Shown: positions 49,420 through 60,011, counted from the first letter of the stretch. The stretch: DNA of 64,000 nucleotides from Temnopleurus reevesii (GCA_036244855.1 BQKZ01000114.1:62001-126000), one strand, 5' to 3'. Translations and numbers: made by a program. Notes: generated by a model not told the origin, from the sequence alone.

Positions 49420-51060
49420 TATCGAGGCAATGTTATGTGATTATCGTGCACCCATCTTCATCATGATATTTCCTTTGATTCTTTGTGAATATTCTTTTAT
49501 TATGCTCTATTATGCATGCAGTAAATCTTTTTGCTGATGTATATTTTTCATGTCAATGTATACCATTTGAGCCACTTCATTTAGTTTAAGCTTTTGCCCC
49601 ATTGTATCTTTAAATTTCCTTTGATTTTCATTTGATTTTATTTTCATTAAATCTTTATTTCTTTATTTCTGTGTATTCTATATTACTTTTTATACATGTT
49701 TTTTTTTTATATATTGTATGAGCATATTTGTTAAATTTGTTGTTAAAAAAAATATTTGTTAAATTTTTTGTTCCTCAAATTTTTATTTCTATTTCATGTT
49801 TTTAAGAAACATATATATTCATTATGTTATTTTCTTTCATATTCACACTTTTTTTGACAATAAATATGTTAGTTTTCCATGATTTCATATGACACCTTTT
49901 ATTTATTCCTTCATCATTTCATGTGCTAAATATACCATTTCAATGTACCTATTCAGTATGCAACATGCCATTTTCCCCTGCAGCGATAATTTCCTTGCGA
50001 TTTAGATTTAATTATGTTGTGTATCTCCAATCATATGAATATGTTTCAATGCCTTTGAAGATGGTTCATTTTGTTATAAAATCCTCTTAAAGTTCTTTCT
50101 TCATTTCATAACAAAGTAATACCTCCCTAGGCATAATATTTGAGAAGAAGTTATAAGAAGATTATCTGAATTATACTATAGAAGCCATTTTATTTTGGCT
50201 TTAGTCTCGAGATAATCTATTTTGAAATTATTCATAATTGCATTTTGGTTGCCATTTCATAACAAAAGAACCTTGAGCAGCTCATCAAAATGGATAATCC
50301 AGGCTCTTGTAAAGATCTAATATTTTATGGCGATTGGGAAATCAAACAGAATATACCATTGTTATTTCATTTATTAATGATTGCTGAATGTTAAAAGCAA
50401 TGTCCAAATATCCAGACTTTCAAAATTCAGACAAAATGCACAATTTATGTTGCTCATAGATGCAAAAAGAGAAAAAGAGACAAGCAATGTAATTAAAAAA
50501 GTTGCCAATTTTATTAGTGGCACTGCAGACAATATGTTTGTGAAAGCTAAGGAAAAGTCAGTGTTGAAATACAGTGGATTTTAAAGGGTATGAGGTCAAA
50601 AAATATATCACTTAAGTACAAAAAATCAACCAAAAATAACTTCATCTGAAATGATTAGGATTACTAGTGATGGATTTAGAAGCAAAATAATAAACGTCTT
50701 GTTCACAATCGATGCACAGGACATTAGAGTGAGTTAGGCCCCTTGTGTTCTTTTCGTAATACGTGTGTGTTCTTTGTGTGCACATCCCTATTATACATGT
50801 ACATGTGAGCTACTCTTTGTACTAGTATAAAATATAATGAGAACCTTTTTATTTTTTTTAGATTCAATGTTTCAAAAACCCTTTTTAATTTCATGTGATG
50901 TTTAGGGGAACTGGTTTCACTACGGACTAGCAGATTATCATTTTCGGCCTTAAATACGTGCGCTATATAAATTGCATCTATTATTATTATTATTGGAGAA
51001 AAGGACAATATCTTCTTTAATTAATAGTTCATTACATACATTTATGCATGTACAGAGCAA
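49420..51060. other. AT-rich intron end, no exon seen
   Basis: T-rich DNA. A GCGCTATATAAATTGCATC end with (ATT)n at 50950-50996 is a SINE-tail remnant. Confidence 0.5.
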
Positions 51061-51099
51061 TTCTTTATTGCAATAATTTTAACTTTTCTATATTTTCAG

Positions 51100-51353
51100 G
51101 GACTTTGCTTATGTGGCACGGGACAAGGTGACCAAGCGATACAAGTGCCACGTTTTCCGATGCGACATCCCGGCTAAGGCCATCGCCAACGCGCTGCATG
51201 AGATCTGCGCCAAGGTGATGAGCGAGCGTCAAAAGGGCAACACAATCTCCATGGTAACCCAAGGTCAGATGATCAGACAGCAGCAGCAACAACAATTAAT
51301 GCAAATGAAGAGTATTTCATTGGACAGCAGCAAGGATGCCACACATACGCCAT
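51100..51353 (+). CDS. APBB2: APBB exon d: end of PTB1 and polyQ linker
   Basis: This 254-nt exon (phase 2 to 1) has acceptor TATATTTTCAG and donor CCAT|GTAAGT. It opens with [20 protein letters not shown], the last strands of PTB1, followed by the C-terminal helix [20 protein letters not shown] that closes the peptide-binding groove in this family. The second part is a linker with [14 protein letters not shown] and a Ser/Asp/Thr-rich end. The polyQ run is coded CAGx3 CAAx3. GC content is clearly higher than in the surrounding intron. Two partial copies of its 3' end follow within 340 bp. Confidence 0.96.
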
Positions 51354-51465
51354 GTAAGTGCATTTATCTGTCTTTGCCTCTCCCCACCCTGGATACGAAT
51401 TCTGCAAAACTTTTGTTTCCATGCTATTAAACTCAGAAAAAATGGGTCTATGGCAGTAACTATTA

Positions 51466-51520
51466 CTGCAAATGAAGAGTATTTCGTTGGACAGCAGCAA
51501 GGATGCCACACATACGCCAT
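51466..51520 (+). pseudogene. Copy 1 of exon d 3' end
   Basis: It matches the last 55 nt of the exon at 51100-51353 almost perfectly, differing in the compared codons by one silent change (TCA to TCG) and encoding the same residues up to THTP. The donor has changed from GTAAGT to GTATTT. No acceptor or 5' exon part is present. The spacing from parent to copy is about 165 bp, the same as between copy 1 and copy 2, so this is a tandem duplication of exon end plus intron start. Confidence 0.85.
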
Positions 51521-51631
51521 GTATTTGCCTTCCCTCACCCAGGTTGCATCACAGTGTATGATTACAATATGCCTGTTTGAATTTAAAGCTCAATTTTGAC
51601 CATCAATATGTTTGGAAAATTGAACAATGAA

Positions 51632-51686
51632 GTGCAAATTAAGAGTATTTCGTTGGACAGTAGTAAGGATGCCAAACATACACCAT
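51632..51686 (+). pseudogene. Copy 2 of exon d 3' end, donor intact
   Basis: Third tandem unit of the exon d end. Compared with the parent it has several silent changes (TCA to TCG, AGC to AGT twice, ACG to ACA), Met to Ile and Thr to Lys, and it keeps the donor GTAAGT at 51687. The downstream intron sequence (TTTGCCTCTCC then a GG-TT-rich stretch) also matches that after the parent donor, showing that the duplicated unit crosses the exon-intron boundary. Confidence 0.82.
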
Positions 51687-51784
51687 GTAAGTGAATTAAT
51701 TTTTGTTTGCCTCTCCGTACCCTGGTTATAAATCTTGCAATATGGTTGTTTAACATTAAACATTAAGCTCACAACAACAAAAAA

Positions 51785-53205
51785 GAATTGCTTTGTGAAA
51801 CAACACCCAGGTAGGCCCATTGTGATCTTATTGAACCTAAACCAGGTAGCTCTACTGGGAGTCATTAAGCACCAAGCTATGAGTGGTTTGGAATCTACAT
51901 TTACTACATGTACTTCACAATGTCCTTGGCATTAAGTCACACTTGTGTGAAACCTAGCCCATGTAGGATAAAGGGTAGTTTACACTTTGTCTCGAATTCA
52001 GAGTTCATACAGCAAATGAAAGCATGTTCCAGTCATTTATAAAATCACTCTTAACCTGAAGAACAACTTTGTAGAATTCCTTTGTGAAACACCACCCAGG
52101 TAGGCCCATTGTGATCTTATTGAACCTAAACCAGATAGCTCTACTGGGAGTCATCAAGCAGCAAGATATGAGTGGTTTGGAATCTATAGTTACTACTTCA
52201 ACTTCACGATGTTCTTGGCATTAAGTCCCATTTACTGTGAAGCCTAGCCCATGTAGGACAAAGGGCACAAAAAGTAGTTCACACTTTGTCTTGGTTTTAG
52301 TATTCATACAGCAAAAAAAAACATGATCCAGTCATTCACAAAATCATCTGTAACTTGAAGAACAACTTGGTAAAACTGCTTTGTGAAACACCACCCAGAT
52401 AGATCCATTGTGATCTTATTGCACCTAAACCAGGTAGCTCCACTGGAAGTCCCAAAGCGCCAAGTTATGAGTGATTTTGAATATATATGGTTACTACTTC
52501 ACTTCACGATGTCCTTGGCATTAAAGCCTACTTGTGTGAAACCTTGCCTATGTAGGGTAGTTCACACTTTTTCTGGGTTTATGTGTTCATACAGCGAATA
52601 AAAACAGTTTCTAGTCATTTGTAAAATCACTCTCATCTTTAAAAACAACTTTGTAAAATTGCTTTGTGAAACACCATCCAGGTAGGCCCATTGTGATTTC
52701 AATGAACCTAAACCAGGTAGCTCTACTGAGAGTCCCAAAGCACCAAGTTATGAGTGGTTTTGAATCTATAGTTACTACTTCAACCATGCTGTCCTTGGCA
52801 TTGAGACCCACTTGTGAGAAACATAGCTCCAGAACGATAAAGGGTACAAAATATCATTCACTCTCCATACAGCAAATAAAAACATGCTTCAGTCATTCCT
52901 AAAAAAAATCACTCTTAGTTTGAAGAACAACTTGGTAAAATTACTTTGTGAATCAGCACCCAGTGAGGCTTATTGTGTTATTGAACCTAAACCAGGTAGC
53001 TATACTGGGAGTCACAAAGCGCCAAGTTATGAGTTGTTTTGAATCTACAGTTACCACTTCATGTTTTGTGAAACACCATCCAGGTAGGCCCATTGTGATC
53101 TTATTGAACCTAAACCAGGTAGCTCCTTTGGGTGGCACGAAGCACCAAGTTATGAGTGGCTTTGAATCTACAGTTACTACTTCAACTTCACGATGTCCTT
53201 GGGTT
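51785..53205. repeat. 1.4 kb tandem array, ~290-nt unit, about five copies
   Basis: TTTGTGAAACACCACCCAGG, TAGGCCCATTGTGATCTTAT, TGAACCTAAACCAGGTAGCT, AAGTTATGAGTGGTTTTGAA, ATGTCCTTGGCATTAA and CATACAGC recur in order, starting near 51793, 52083, 52383, 52666 and 52945. A truncated copy starts at 53062. Copies remain very similar, which points to recent or homogenised duplication. The units yield short in-frame ORFs on both strands, but no protein family is recognisable. Confidence 0.92.
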
Positions 53206-53939
53206 TAAATCCCACACCTATAAAGGGTTGTTCACACCGTAAATTCATATTATAGGACTTAAAACACACAGTGTTACAGGTTAATCCAAGTTAAAGGTAC
53301 TGCATCAGATAAATGATTTCTTCTTATTGTAGAAAACGAAATAAGTTACAAACAACTTTAAGAACAGCTGGTATTAGTTCTTGTGCTGGAATTTAGAATC
53401 TGATGAGTTTAACATTCAATGACATTCTACAATCTTTCCTTTTTCTCTAACCTTTGAGATTAACTTGTGTAATGCTATCCAAACACTGAAAACTGGTGAA
53501 ATTTTGAGGCATCCTGTTGTGCAAAATGGGAGACATCATTACTGCTTTATATCTATAGATATGACTTCTCAGTAACTTAGAATGTGAATGACTGCCTCTT
53601 GACTAGGGAAACATTCTAGACTCTGACTGAAAGAGAAAAACATCGAGAGCATTGATGAATCGTCATGTGATTAATACTCTGAACCAGATGCATATTTACC
53701 CCGATACTTAATCCATTACGATATTTCCCGTGCAGAGTCATTCCTAGTGGGTCGGGTTTCTTTGAAAACTCTCTCCAAATGTCATAAACAGTTCAATCAA
53801 ATTTTGCTCATGATTTCTTTCAATGTGATGATTGGGTTTCAAAGCCTGCAATTTTTTTCCTGTTGGTTATGTGTCTGGCTGGCGGTGATTTATATCTGTC
53901 TGGCTATTCTGTGTATTCATCTGTTCTCCTCTCACTCAT

Positions 53940-54430
53940 ATTTTTTGCATCTTATCTTCTTCTTCTTCTTCTTCTTCTTCTTCTTCTTCTTCTTCTTCTT
54001 TGTCTTTGTCTTCATCATCATTTCCTTCTTCTTCTTCTTCTTCTTTGTCTTCTTGTTCTTCTCTTTCTTCTGCTACTTCTATGTGTTCTTCTCCTTCTCT
54101 ATATTCCTTTTGTTTTTAATTTCCATCTCTCCTTTATATCTCCCCCTCAATCTGTAATTTCCTCTCTCTTTCACTCTTTTCACTTGCATTTATTTTTCTC
54201 TCATATTTTAAGAATTATATTTTTCTTATCTCACAATCCCACCGGTTCTATCTTACCTTTCCCCTCTCCCTTCCTCTCTTTCTCTCCCCTCTTCCTCTGC
54301 CCTCTCCCTTCCTCTCTTTCTCTCCCCTCTTCCTCTCCCCTCTCCCTTCCTCTCTTTCTCTCCCCTCTTCCTCTGCCCTCTCCCTTCCTCTCTTTCTCTC
54401 CCCTCTTCCTCTGCCCTCTCCTATTTCTCT
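53940..54430. repeat. (CTT)n tract and 38-nt C/T minisatellite upstream of exon e
   Basis: (TTC)n at 53956-54000 and 54027-54065, then four copies of a 38-nt unit (CCCTCTCCCTTCCTCTCTTT..) at about 54259-54421. Confidence 0.9.
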
Positions 54431-54548
54431 CTCTATATGTGTCATTTTTAAAAAATCTTATATATCTCTTTTAGTAAATTTTTCTCAATGCAAGATGGTA
54501 TTCAATGACTATATTTATTCTCTTTCTTTTCTCTCTTTTCTTGAGCAG

Positions 54549-54638
54549 CAGGTGTGGACTTTCCTACCCCGAAGATGGAGCCCATCACTGTCTTCCGTGC
54601 GAACTATGTGGGAAGCACGTCAGCGCTCAAACAAGCAG
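54549..54638 (+). CDS. APBB2: APBB exon e: start of PTB2
   Basis: This 90-nt exon (phase 1 to 1) encodes GVDFPTPKMEPITVFRANYV followed by GSTSALKQA. The motif V-x-FPTPK, a hydrophobic strand and the Y-V/L-G signature mark the first strand of Fe65 PTB2. The acceptor is a tandem GAGCAGCAG|GTG, so splicing at 54549 gives Ser-Gly and at 54552 gives Cys. The exon sits between a 500-nt C/T-rich tract upstream and an almost 1 kb G/A-rich tract downstream. Six decayed copies of the exon follow in that purine tract. Confidence 0.94.
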
Positions 54639-54654
54639 GTAAATAGAATTGTAA

Positions 54655-55620
54655 TGATTGAGGGAGGAGGGGAGTAAAGGATAACAGAGATAGAGAGAAG
54701 CAAAGGGAGGGAAAGTAAGGAGTGAGGGAGAAGGAACATAGAGTCCATCACTGTATTCCGTGCCAACTACGTTAGAAGCATGTCGGCCTTCAAATAGTCA
54801 AGCAGATAAAAAGAGGGGATTGGATGGAAAGGGGAGGGGGAGAGAGGAGAGGGGGAGGGAGAGAGGAGAGAAGTAGGGAGAGAGGAGAGAGGTAGGGAGA
54901 GAGGAGAGAGGAGAGAGGTAGGGAGAGAGGAGAGAGGGAGGAAGAAATGAGAGAGGTAGGGAGAGAAGAGAGATGTAGGGAGAGAGGAGAGAGGGATGGA
55001 GAGAGAGTGACAAGGGGAGGGATGGTGAAGATGGAGCCCATCACTGTCTTCCGTGCAAAGTATGTTGGAAGCACATCACCACTCAAGCAAGAAGGTACGC
55101 TATAATGCAATGATTGAGGGATAGAAGGAAGGAGGGAGAAGAGGACAGAGGGAGGAAGGGACAAGTTGGAGCAAATGAATGTCTTCCATGCAAACTATGT
55201 TGGTAGAATGTCGGTGCTCAAACAAGAAACGAGGGATTAGATTGAAAGGAGAAGGAGGGAGAGATGAAAGAAAGAAAAAGGGAGGGAATGTGATGGTCAA
55301 TCACTCTCTTCCGTGCAAACTATGTTGGAAGAGCATCAGTGCTCAAACAAGCAAATAAATTATCACAAACATAGAGGGAGGGAAGGAGAGGGGATGAAGG
55401 GTGATAGAGAGGGAAGGATGAAGGGGGAAGGAAGGAGCAGGGAGAGGAAGGGTGCCCATCACTTAAACAAGCAAGTGTTTTAACTTTAGTGAAGGAGAGA
55501 AGTCGAGAGAGAGCGAATGGGTAAGTTAGGAGAAACAAATGAAGGATGAATTAATGGAGGGAGTGAGCGGAGGGAGTGAGATGGCGGAGGAAGGGAGGGA
55601 GGGCATGGCGAAAATGGAGC
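54655..55620. repeat. G/A-rich tract downstream of exon e
   Basis: GGAGGGAGAGAGGAGAG-type repeats, densest at 54820-55015, enclose the decayed exon e copies. It is broadly complementary to the C/T minisatellite upstream of the exon. Confidence 0.88.
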
Positions 55621-55627
55621 CCATTGT
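54741..55627 (+). pseudogene. Six decayed copies of PTB2 exon e in GA-rich DNA
   Basis: Segments resembling the exon at 54549-54638 lie at 54741-54806, 55027-55094, 55164-55228, 55297-55356, 55451-55474 and 55611-55627, each followed by GGAGGGA/GAGAGG-type purine repeats like those after the real donor. The second (55027-55094) keeps an open frame, KMEPITVFRAKYVGSTSPLK, and a GT donor (G|GTACGC), with four silent and three missense changes. All lack a pyrimidine tract and a clear acceptor upstream, so none looks like a working exon in present form. Confidence 0.85.
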
Positions 55628-55754
55628 TATATTTTTCCCATTGTTTGTATGTTATATTGCTGTCATATTTTAAATACTTGCATTGACAGACTCAAATTAT
55701 GGAAAAGAATGCAAACATGTTTAGTATACTTTCCTATCTTATTTTAACTTGCAG

Positions 55755-55870
55755 GCATGGACGTGCTCAACGATGCTATAGACAAGGTGGTTGGAAACGT
55801 AGGTGAAGAGCAGTGGACTCCGGTCAGGATCGAAGTAGCAGTTTCAACGGTCACTGTCACCAGTGTCAAG
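55755..55870 (+). CDS. APBB2: APBB exon f: PTB2 helix 1 and strands
   Basis: This 116-nt exon (phase 1 to 0) has acceptor AACTTGCAG and donor GTCAAG|GTATG. It encodes GMDVLNDAIDKVVGNVGEEQ, then WTPVRIEVAVSTVTVTSVK. It corresponds to the family segment that follows the conserved Gly-(Val/Met)-Asp, with a helix and then two beta strands (E-x-W-x-P-V-x-I/V motif). Two downstream copies lie at 55980-56048 and 56165-56204. Confidence 0.95.
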
Positions 55871-55979
55871 GTATGTTTATATTAGGGGCATATTGTGTGA
55901 TTCTGACATAGCAACAAGTTCAGGGTCATTGTTTTGAGAGAGTAAGATGCATGTATGTGTTGAATTATGCTTTAAACAT

Positions 55980-56204
55980 AGGCAAGAGCAATGGACTCCG
56001 GTCAGAATCGAGGTAGCAGTTTCAACAGTCACTGTCACCAGTGTCAAGGTATGCTAATTGGGTGGGCACCTGTTGCATGAATCTGACATTGCAACAAGTT
56101 CAGTAACATATTGCATTTAGAGCAAAAAAAGAGAGATACAGAATGATGATTGGAAGCTTGAGTGAACGATCAAGGTAGCGGTATCACTGGCAACTGTCAC
56201 CAAT
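55980..56204 (+). pseudogene. Two partial copies of PTB2 exon f
   Basis: Copy 1 (55980-56048) matches the last 22 codons of the exon at 55755-55870. After one 1-nt deletion and one Glu to Gln change at its start, the remaining four substitutions are all synonymous (CAG/CAA, AGG/AGA, GAA/GAG, ACG/ACA), and the GTATG donor is intact. Copy 2 (56165-56204) is much more decayed. The intron sequence after each copy also matches (C-TGTTGCA-GA-TCTGACATTGCAACA), so the duplicated unit is exon end plus intron start. Confidence 0.85.
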
Positions 56205-56923
56205 TGAAAAACTAAGTTTGATAGCTTAGGGACCTGTTGCAGGAGTCTAGCATTGCATGAAATTTAATTAATGAAATTGTAGAGAGGGTGATTTAAAATA
56301 TGAAAAACAGGAAACTCCAGGGAGCTATATTAATGATCAATTCACAAGTGTCACGGTATAGTTGATACATCAAGACACTGTTGCATGAGTCTGACACAGC
56401 AACACGTTCATTGACATCGCATCGATATTCATGAAAGTGCATTAGAAATGTCACTTAGCTTCATTTGGCCATCAATTATTTACATACATGTAGCCATGTA
56501 CCTTTTCTACGCTTGTAAGCGGGAAGTTTGCAATTTTGATGCGCATTCAGTAATGGATATGAATTCATAATAAGCATTGCATGTAGTTGAACTCACTCTA
56601 CTGAAATCCAAAAACCAATTAAATTTTTCCTGTAAGCAGTACATTTTATTTTCTCTTCAATCCTAAAATCTTCACCATATCCAAGACCTCTTGTATGTGA
56701 TAAGAAAGTAAACCTGGCAGGATTATCTATTCTCTGTAATTCTTGCAAAACGGGGGCAACAACTGGGCTAAATCCAGGGTAATAATGATACCCAAACACC
56801 TTGAGTACTGTTTAAAATGGCTACTTGTTCTACATCAATTGCATGTATTTAAATATTTCACACAAGAAAGTTGAAGTACAAGAATACTCTATCAATTTTC
56901 TTTGTTTCTTTCCCCCCTTTCAG

Positions 56924-57150
56924 AGTAAAGAAACTGTTGCAGAATACAGGTTGCGCCGGTTTCATGTCATTCCTAAGCATAAAAGAATAATATTACTCTT
57001 TACCATTTCTTTTCATTCATTTGCAATTGCTCTTTGTCATCAATGTTTTCTTATACAATGTATAAATTGATCCTCATTCCTGCTTTCCATCCCCTTAAAA
57101 AGCAAGATGGAAACTGCTGCAGAAAATTGGATGCATTTCATGGGTTGTTT
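56924..57150 (+). pseudogene. Two upstream copies of PTB2 exon g
   Basis: The copy at 56924 is preceded by a strong acceptor (TTTCTTTCCCCCCTTTCAG) and reads SKETVAEYRLR before the frame is lost relative to the parent. In its own frame it stays open to a stop at 57068-57070. The second copy (57101-57150) has AGCAAGATGGAAACTGCTGC and a changed frame. Both lie upstream of the real exon (57448), in contrast to exons b-f, whose copies lie downstream. Neither has a recognisable donor. Used as an alternative last exon, the first would truncate PTB2. Confidence 0.75.
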
Positions 57151-57164
57151 TTGTAGGCTTAGGA

Positions 57165-57337
57165 GGTGTTGTTCAAAATTAATTACTGCAAATCAACTGC
57201 AACTTTGCAAATTGTAAAGCGTATTTTCATTTGCACACGGTATGCGCATTTAAAAAGATGCGCATGAAACAATGATTTTGTTTGGTGCGTTTCGATCAAC
57301 TGCAACTTGCGATCAATTGCAACTTTTGAGCAACACC
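57165..57337. mobile_element. 173-nt MITE, GGTGTTGCTCA family
   Basis: GGTGTTGTTCAAAATTAATT start and TTGCAACTTTTGAGCAACACC-type end. It is closely similar to 21069-21238. It lies between the decayed and the real copy of exon g. Confidence 0.82.
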
Positions 57338-57447
57338 CTCTTTGAGGAACAAAATTATTCCTCATCCCCCTCATCCCCCTAAAATTGTGTTTTACTTAAT
57401 GTTTTTTCATCTCTCCAATCTCAATTACTTTTTTCATTCCGTTTCAG

Positions 57448-57515
57448 AGTAAAGAAACTGTAGCAGAGAACAGGATACGTTTCATGTCTTTCTTAGGCAT
57501 TGGAAGAGACAGCAG
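57448..57515 (+). CDS. APBB2: APBB exon g: PTB2 central strand
   Basis: This 68-nt exon (phase 0 to 2) has acceptor CATTCCGTTTCAG and donor AGCAG|GTAAGC. It encodes SKETVAENRIRFMSFLGIGR plus Asp-Ser and two bases of Arg. The R-(I/V)-RF-(M/L)-SF-(L/M)-(G/A)-(I/V)-G-(R/K)-D signature is diagnostic for the second PTB domain of the Fe65 family. The phase-2 split Arg mirrors the intron at the equivalent point of PTB1, as expected for two PTB domains derived from one ancestor. Confidence 0.96.
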
Positions 57516-58479
57516 GTAAGCAAAGTGCGAGGGTGAAATATCCCTTCTTATTTGTGAAAAAATTGTGATGTTAATTCACCTTCATTAGGTTTTTCAAAAA
57601 ATTTTATGTATGTTTATTGGGATCTATTTTACAAGCGATCACATTATGTACAATATGAACAATAATTAAAAAGGAATAACATAGAAATAACAATAACAAA
57701 AAAGAGTGATGACAAGAATCAACAACTATTGAAAGCATCCCAGATCAGAGTTGCCAACCATTCCATTTTCTATTTGATAAATGGAATTTGTTCTTCTGTA
57801 AATTCAATGTATATTTCCTGATTGAATGACTTAGCAGATTATTTTTCAGCATTTTGTCTCATAGAAAGTGCTTAGTTCAGCCATTATATTTTCTTGGGCA
57901 TTAATTTATGTATATTTCCACTTCTTTATCCGCCGCACAAGGTATGATCTTTGCTACAAATACATTTTACAGCTATTTTTACCCCTGCTTAAATGAGTTT
58001 GGGGGTTAAATTTCAGATAATCAAAAAAGCCATCTTTTTTGCATCACAAATCATTATCCACTTTTCTTTGATATTCCCTTTTTACCAATGTTAATATATA
58101 CTTCTTACTTATGCTTATTAATATATTTCAAGGATTCTTGCAAAGGGATTCTGTTTTAATTGATATCATCTTTAAACTCACTAGAAAGAAACAAAAATAT
58201 AGAATCACTTCCCAGACTTGTGTTACATGAATGTATTCGCCACATGCCAGGTGGCTGTGATGAATGAACCAAGCTTTATTCCTCTCTCTCTGACTTTGAA
58301 ATCAAATAGCCCCACCGAGCTATAAAGTTGCATCATGGGTAAAATAAGACGTTGCTTGAGTGTAGCGAGGGAGTTATGTCGGAGAAGAATGGGATTTGAC
58401 AGAATGAGGGCATCTTATTTTGCCGAGATGATGCTCGTAATCTGATAGATTGCCGTGTAGCCTAAATCCAGCACTATCA

Positions 58480-59540
58480 ATTGTCTGGGAACTGCATTAC
58501 ATTAATGGTAGTGGGGAATTATTTATTAAGAGTAAAGTTAAAGACATTGTTCAACATTGTTTTCGTTTGAAAAATTCTCAACTGTCAGATTCTATGCTAC
58601 TTAATTGGTTGATGGTGTACATAAACTAGGTTTATATCAGGCATCGAAATTAACGTTTAGTATTTTTTTTTAAGAAAGAAAAAAAGAGTAGAATTAAAAA
58701 TATAACCTTCATAGACACTCTGTGCAGTTATAAAGTGACAATGAACACTTTATTCAATTTTCATGCTAGTGCCTGTGTAATTTTGTTCTGTTTTTGGCAT
58801 TCTTTTTTGCTTTTTCATCAAACTGAATATCATAACATAGGTCAGGCTGGTTGATTTGATGACTTTTTTAACCGACAAAATCTTAATGCATGACAGTTTC
58901 TTTAATCATGCTGTGTGTGAGAGTCTTGCAACATTCATGTTTTGCTGTCGGAGATCAAATCCAGTTATATTAATGGTCTGGAAACCGCATTACATTTTAG
59001 TGGGGCATTATTTATTTATAATGATTTGAGTTGAATGATTCTATGTGTGAGAATGGATTCTTGCAACGTTCATTGTTGGCTGTCAAAGATAAAATCCAGT
59101 GTCTGGAAACTGCATTTCATGTTAGTGGGGCATTATTTATCAAGATGAGACTTAAGAAAGAGTTTGTTTGTCAAATTGCAGTCTGGCAACATTCAATTAG
59201 AGCCCTCGGAGACAGAATGAATAAATTGCTTGATCAAATAGCATTTCATTTTTATATTCAATGACGTTCAGACGGTCTACCCACCATATTAGATTAAATT
59301 GATTTTGTTTGCAACATGCAATTGATCGCAACTTTCAGCAACACTATATGAAATGTAACATTGTATTTATGTTAATAATCTTGAGACCACATTAGATTGA
59401 TCGTAGTGGGGCATCATTTATAGATTAGACTTGAATGAGTCTCTTTGTCAAAATGCAGTCTGGCAGCATTTGCTTGGGGTACTCAGAGACAACATGAATT
59501 GATATCTCAATCAAATAGCATTTTTATATTTAATGACATT
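58480..59540. repeat. Diverged tandem repeats upstream of exon h copies
   Basis: GTCTGG(A)AACYGCATTACATT followed by AGTGGGGCATTATTTAT recurs near 58484, 58976 and 59099, and partly near 59388. AAATAGCATTTYATTTTTATAT followed by TTGCAACTTGCAAT.G.TCGCAACTTT occurs near 59236-59335 and 59514-59605. Confidence 0.65.
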
Positions 59541-59652
59541 TAGTCTTCCTGCCATTTTACGTTAAATTGATTTTTATTGCAACTTGCAATGGGTCGCAAC
59601 TTTTAAGCAACAATTTATATGAAACCTATTATTGTATGTATATTAATGATCT

Positions 59653-59889
59653 TGGAACACTTTGAGTACATCATGTGTATCGGAAAGAACAAGTTGCAAT
59701 GTAATATGTTTGTTTTAAGCACTCCTTAATATTAGTAATATTATTATTACTACTTCAGTTATATTCTTATCAATCCTTTTTGTATGTTCCAGGCACTTTG
59801 CATACATCATGTGTATTGGAAAGAAGAAGTTCCAGTGGCATGTGTTTGCCCTTGAATACATGTGCTTGGCAGGAGGCAGAATTTCTTGA
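59653..59889 (+). pseudogene. Two upstream copies of PTB2 exon h
   Basis: The copy at 59653-59702 is short and decayed. The copy at 59793-59878 keeps the acceptor (TTTTTGTATGTTCCAG) and reads HFAYIMCIGKKKFQWHVFA before diverging. In the phase set by the previous exon it runs to a TGA at 59887-59889. Differences from the real exon at 60012 are a mix of silent (GCC/GCA, TGC/TGT, ATC/ATT, CAC/CAT) and replacement (Ser to Lys, Cys to Trp) changes. It could act as a decoy or an alternative terminal exon, but has no obvious poly(A) signal nearby. Confidence 0.82.
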
Positions 59890-60011
59890 TTTTGAAGGAA
59901 ATCTGGTTCAATTTTATAACTCCACAAGGGTTTTAAAAAAATCCAAAATGGTCCTTTTCTTGAATTTTAGTATTATTCTCCTCCAAAATTTTATATTGTT
60001 GTATTTTCCAG

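Noticed and set aside
53747..54474. Leu/Phe/Ser-rich open frames of 136 and 203 codons
   Set aside because: Same cause: (CTT)n and a 38-nt C/T minisatellite in the intron before exon e.
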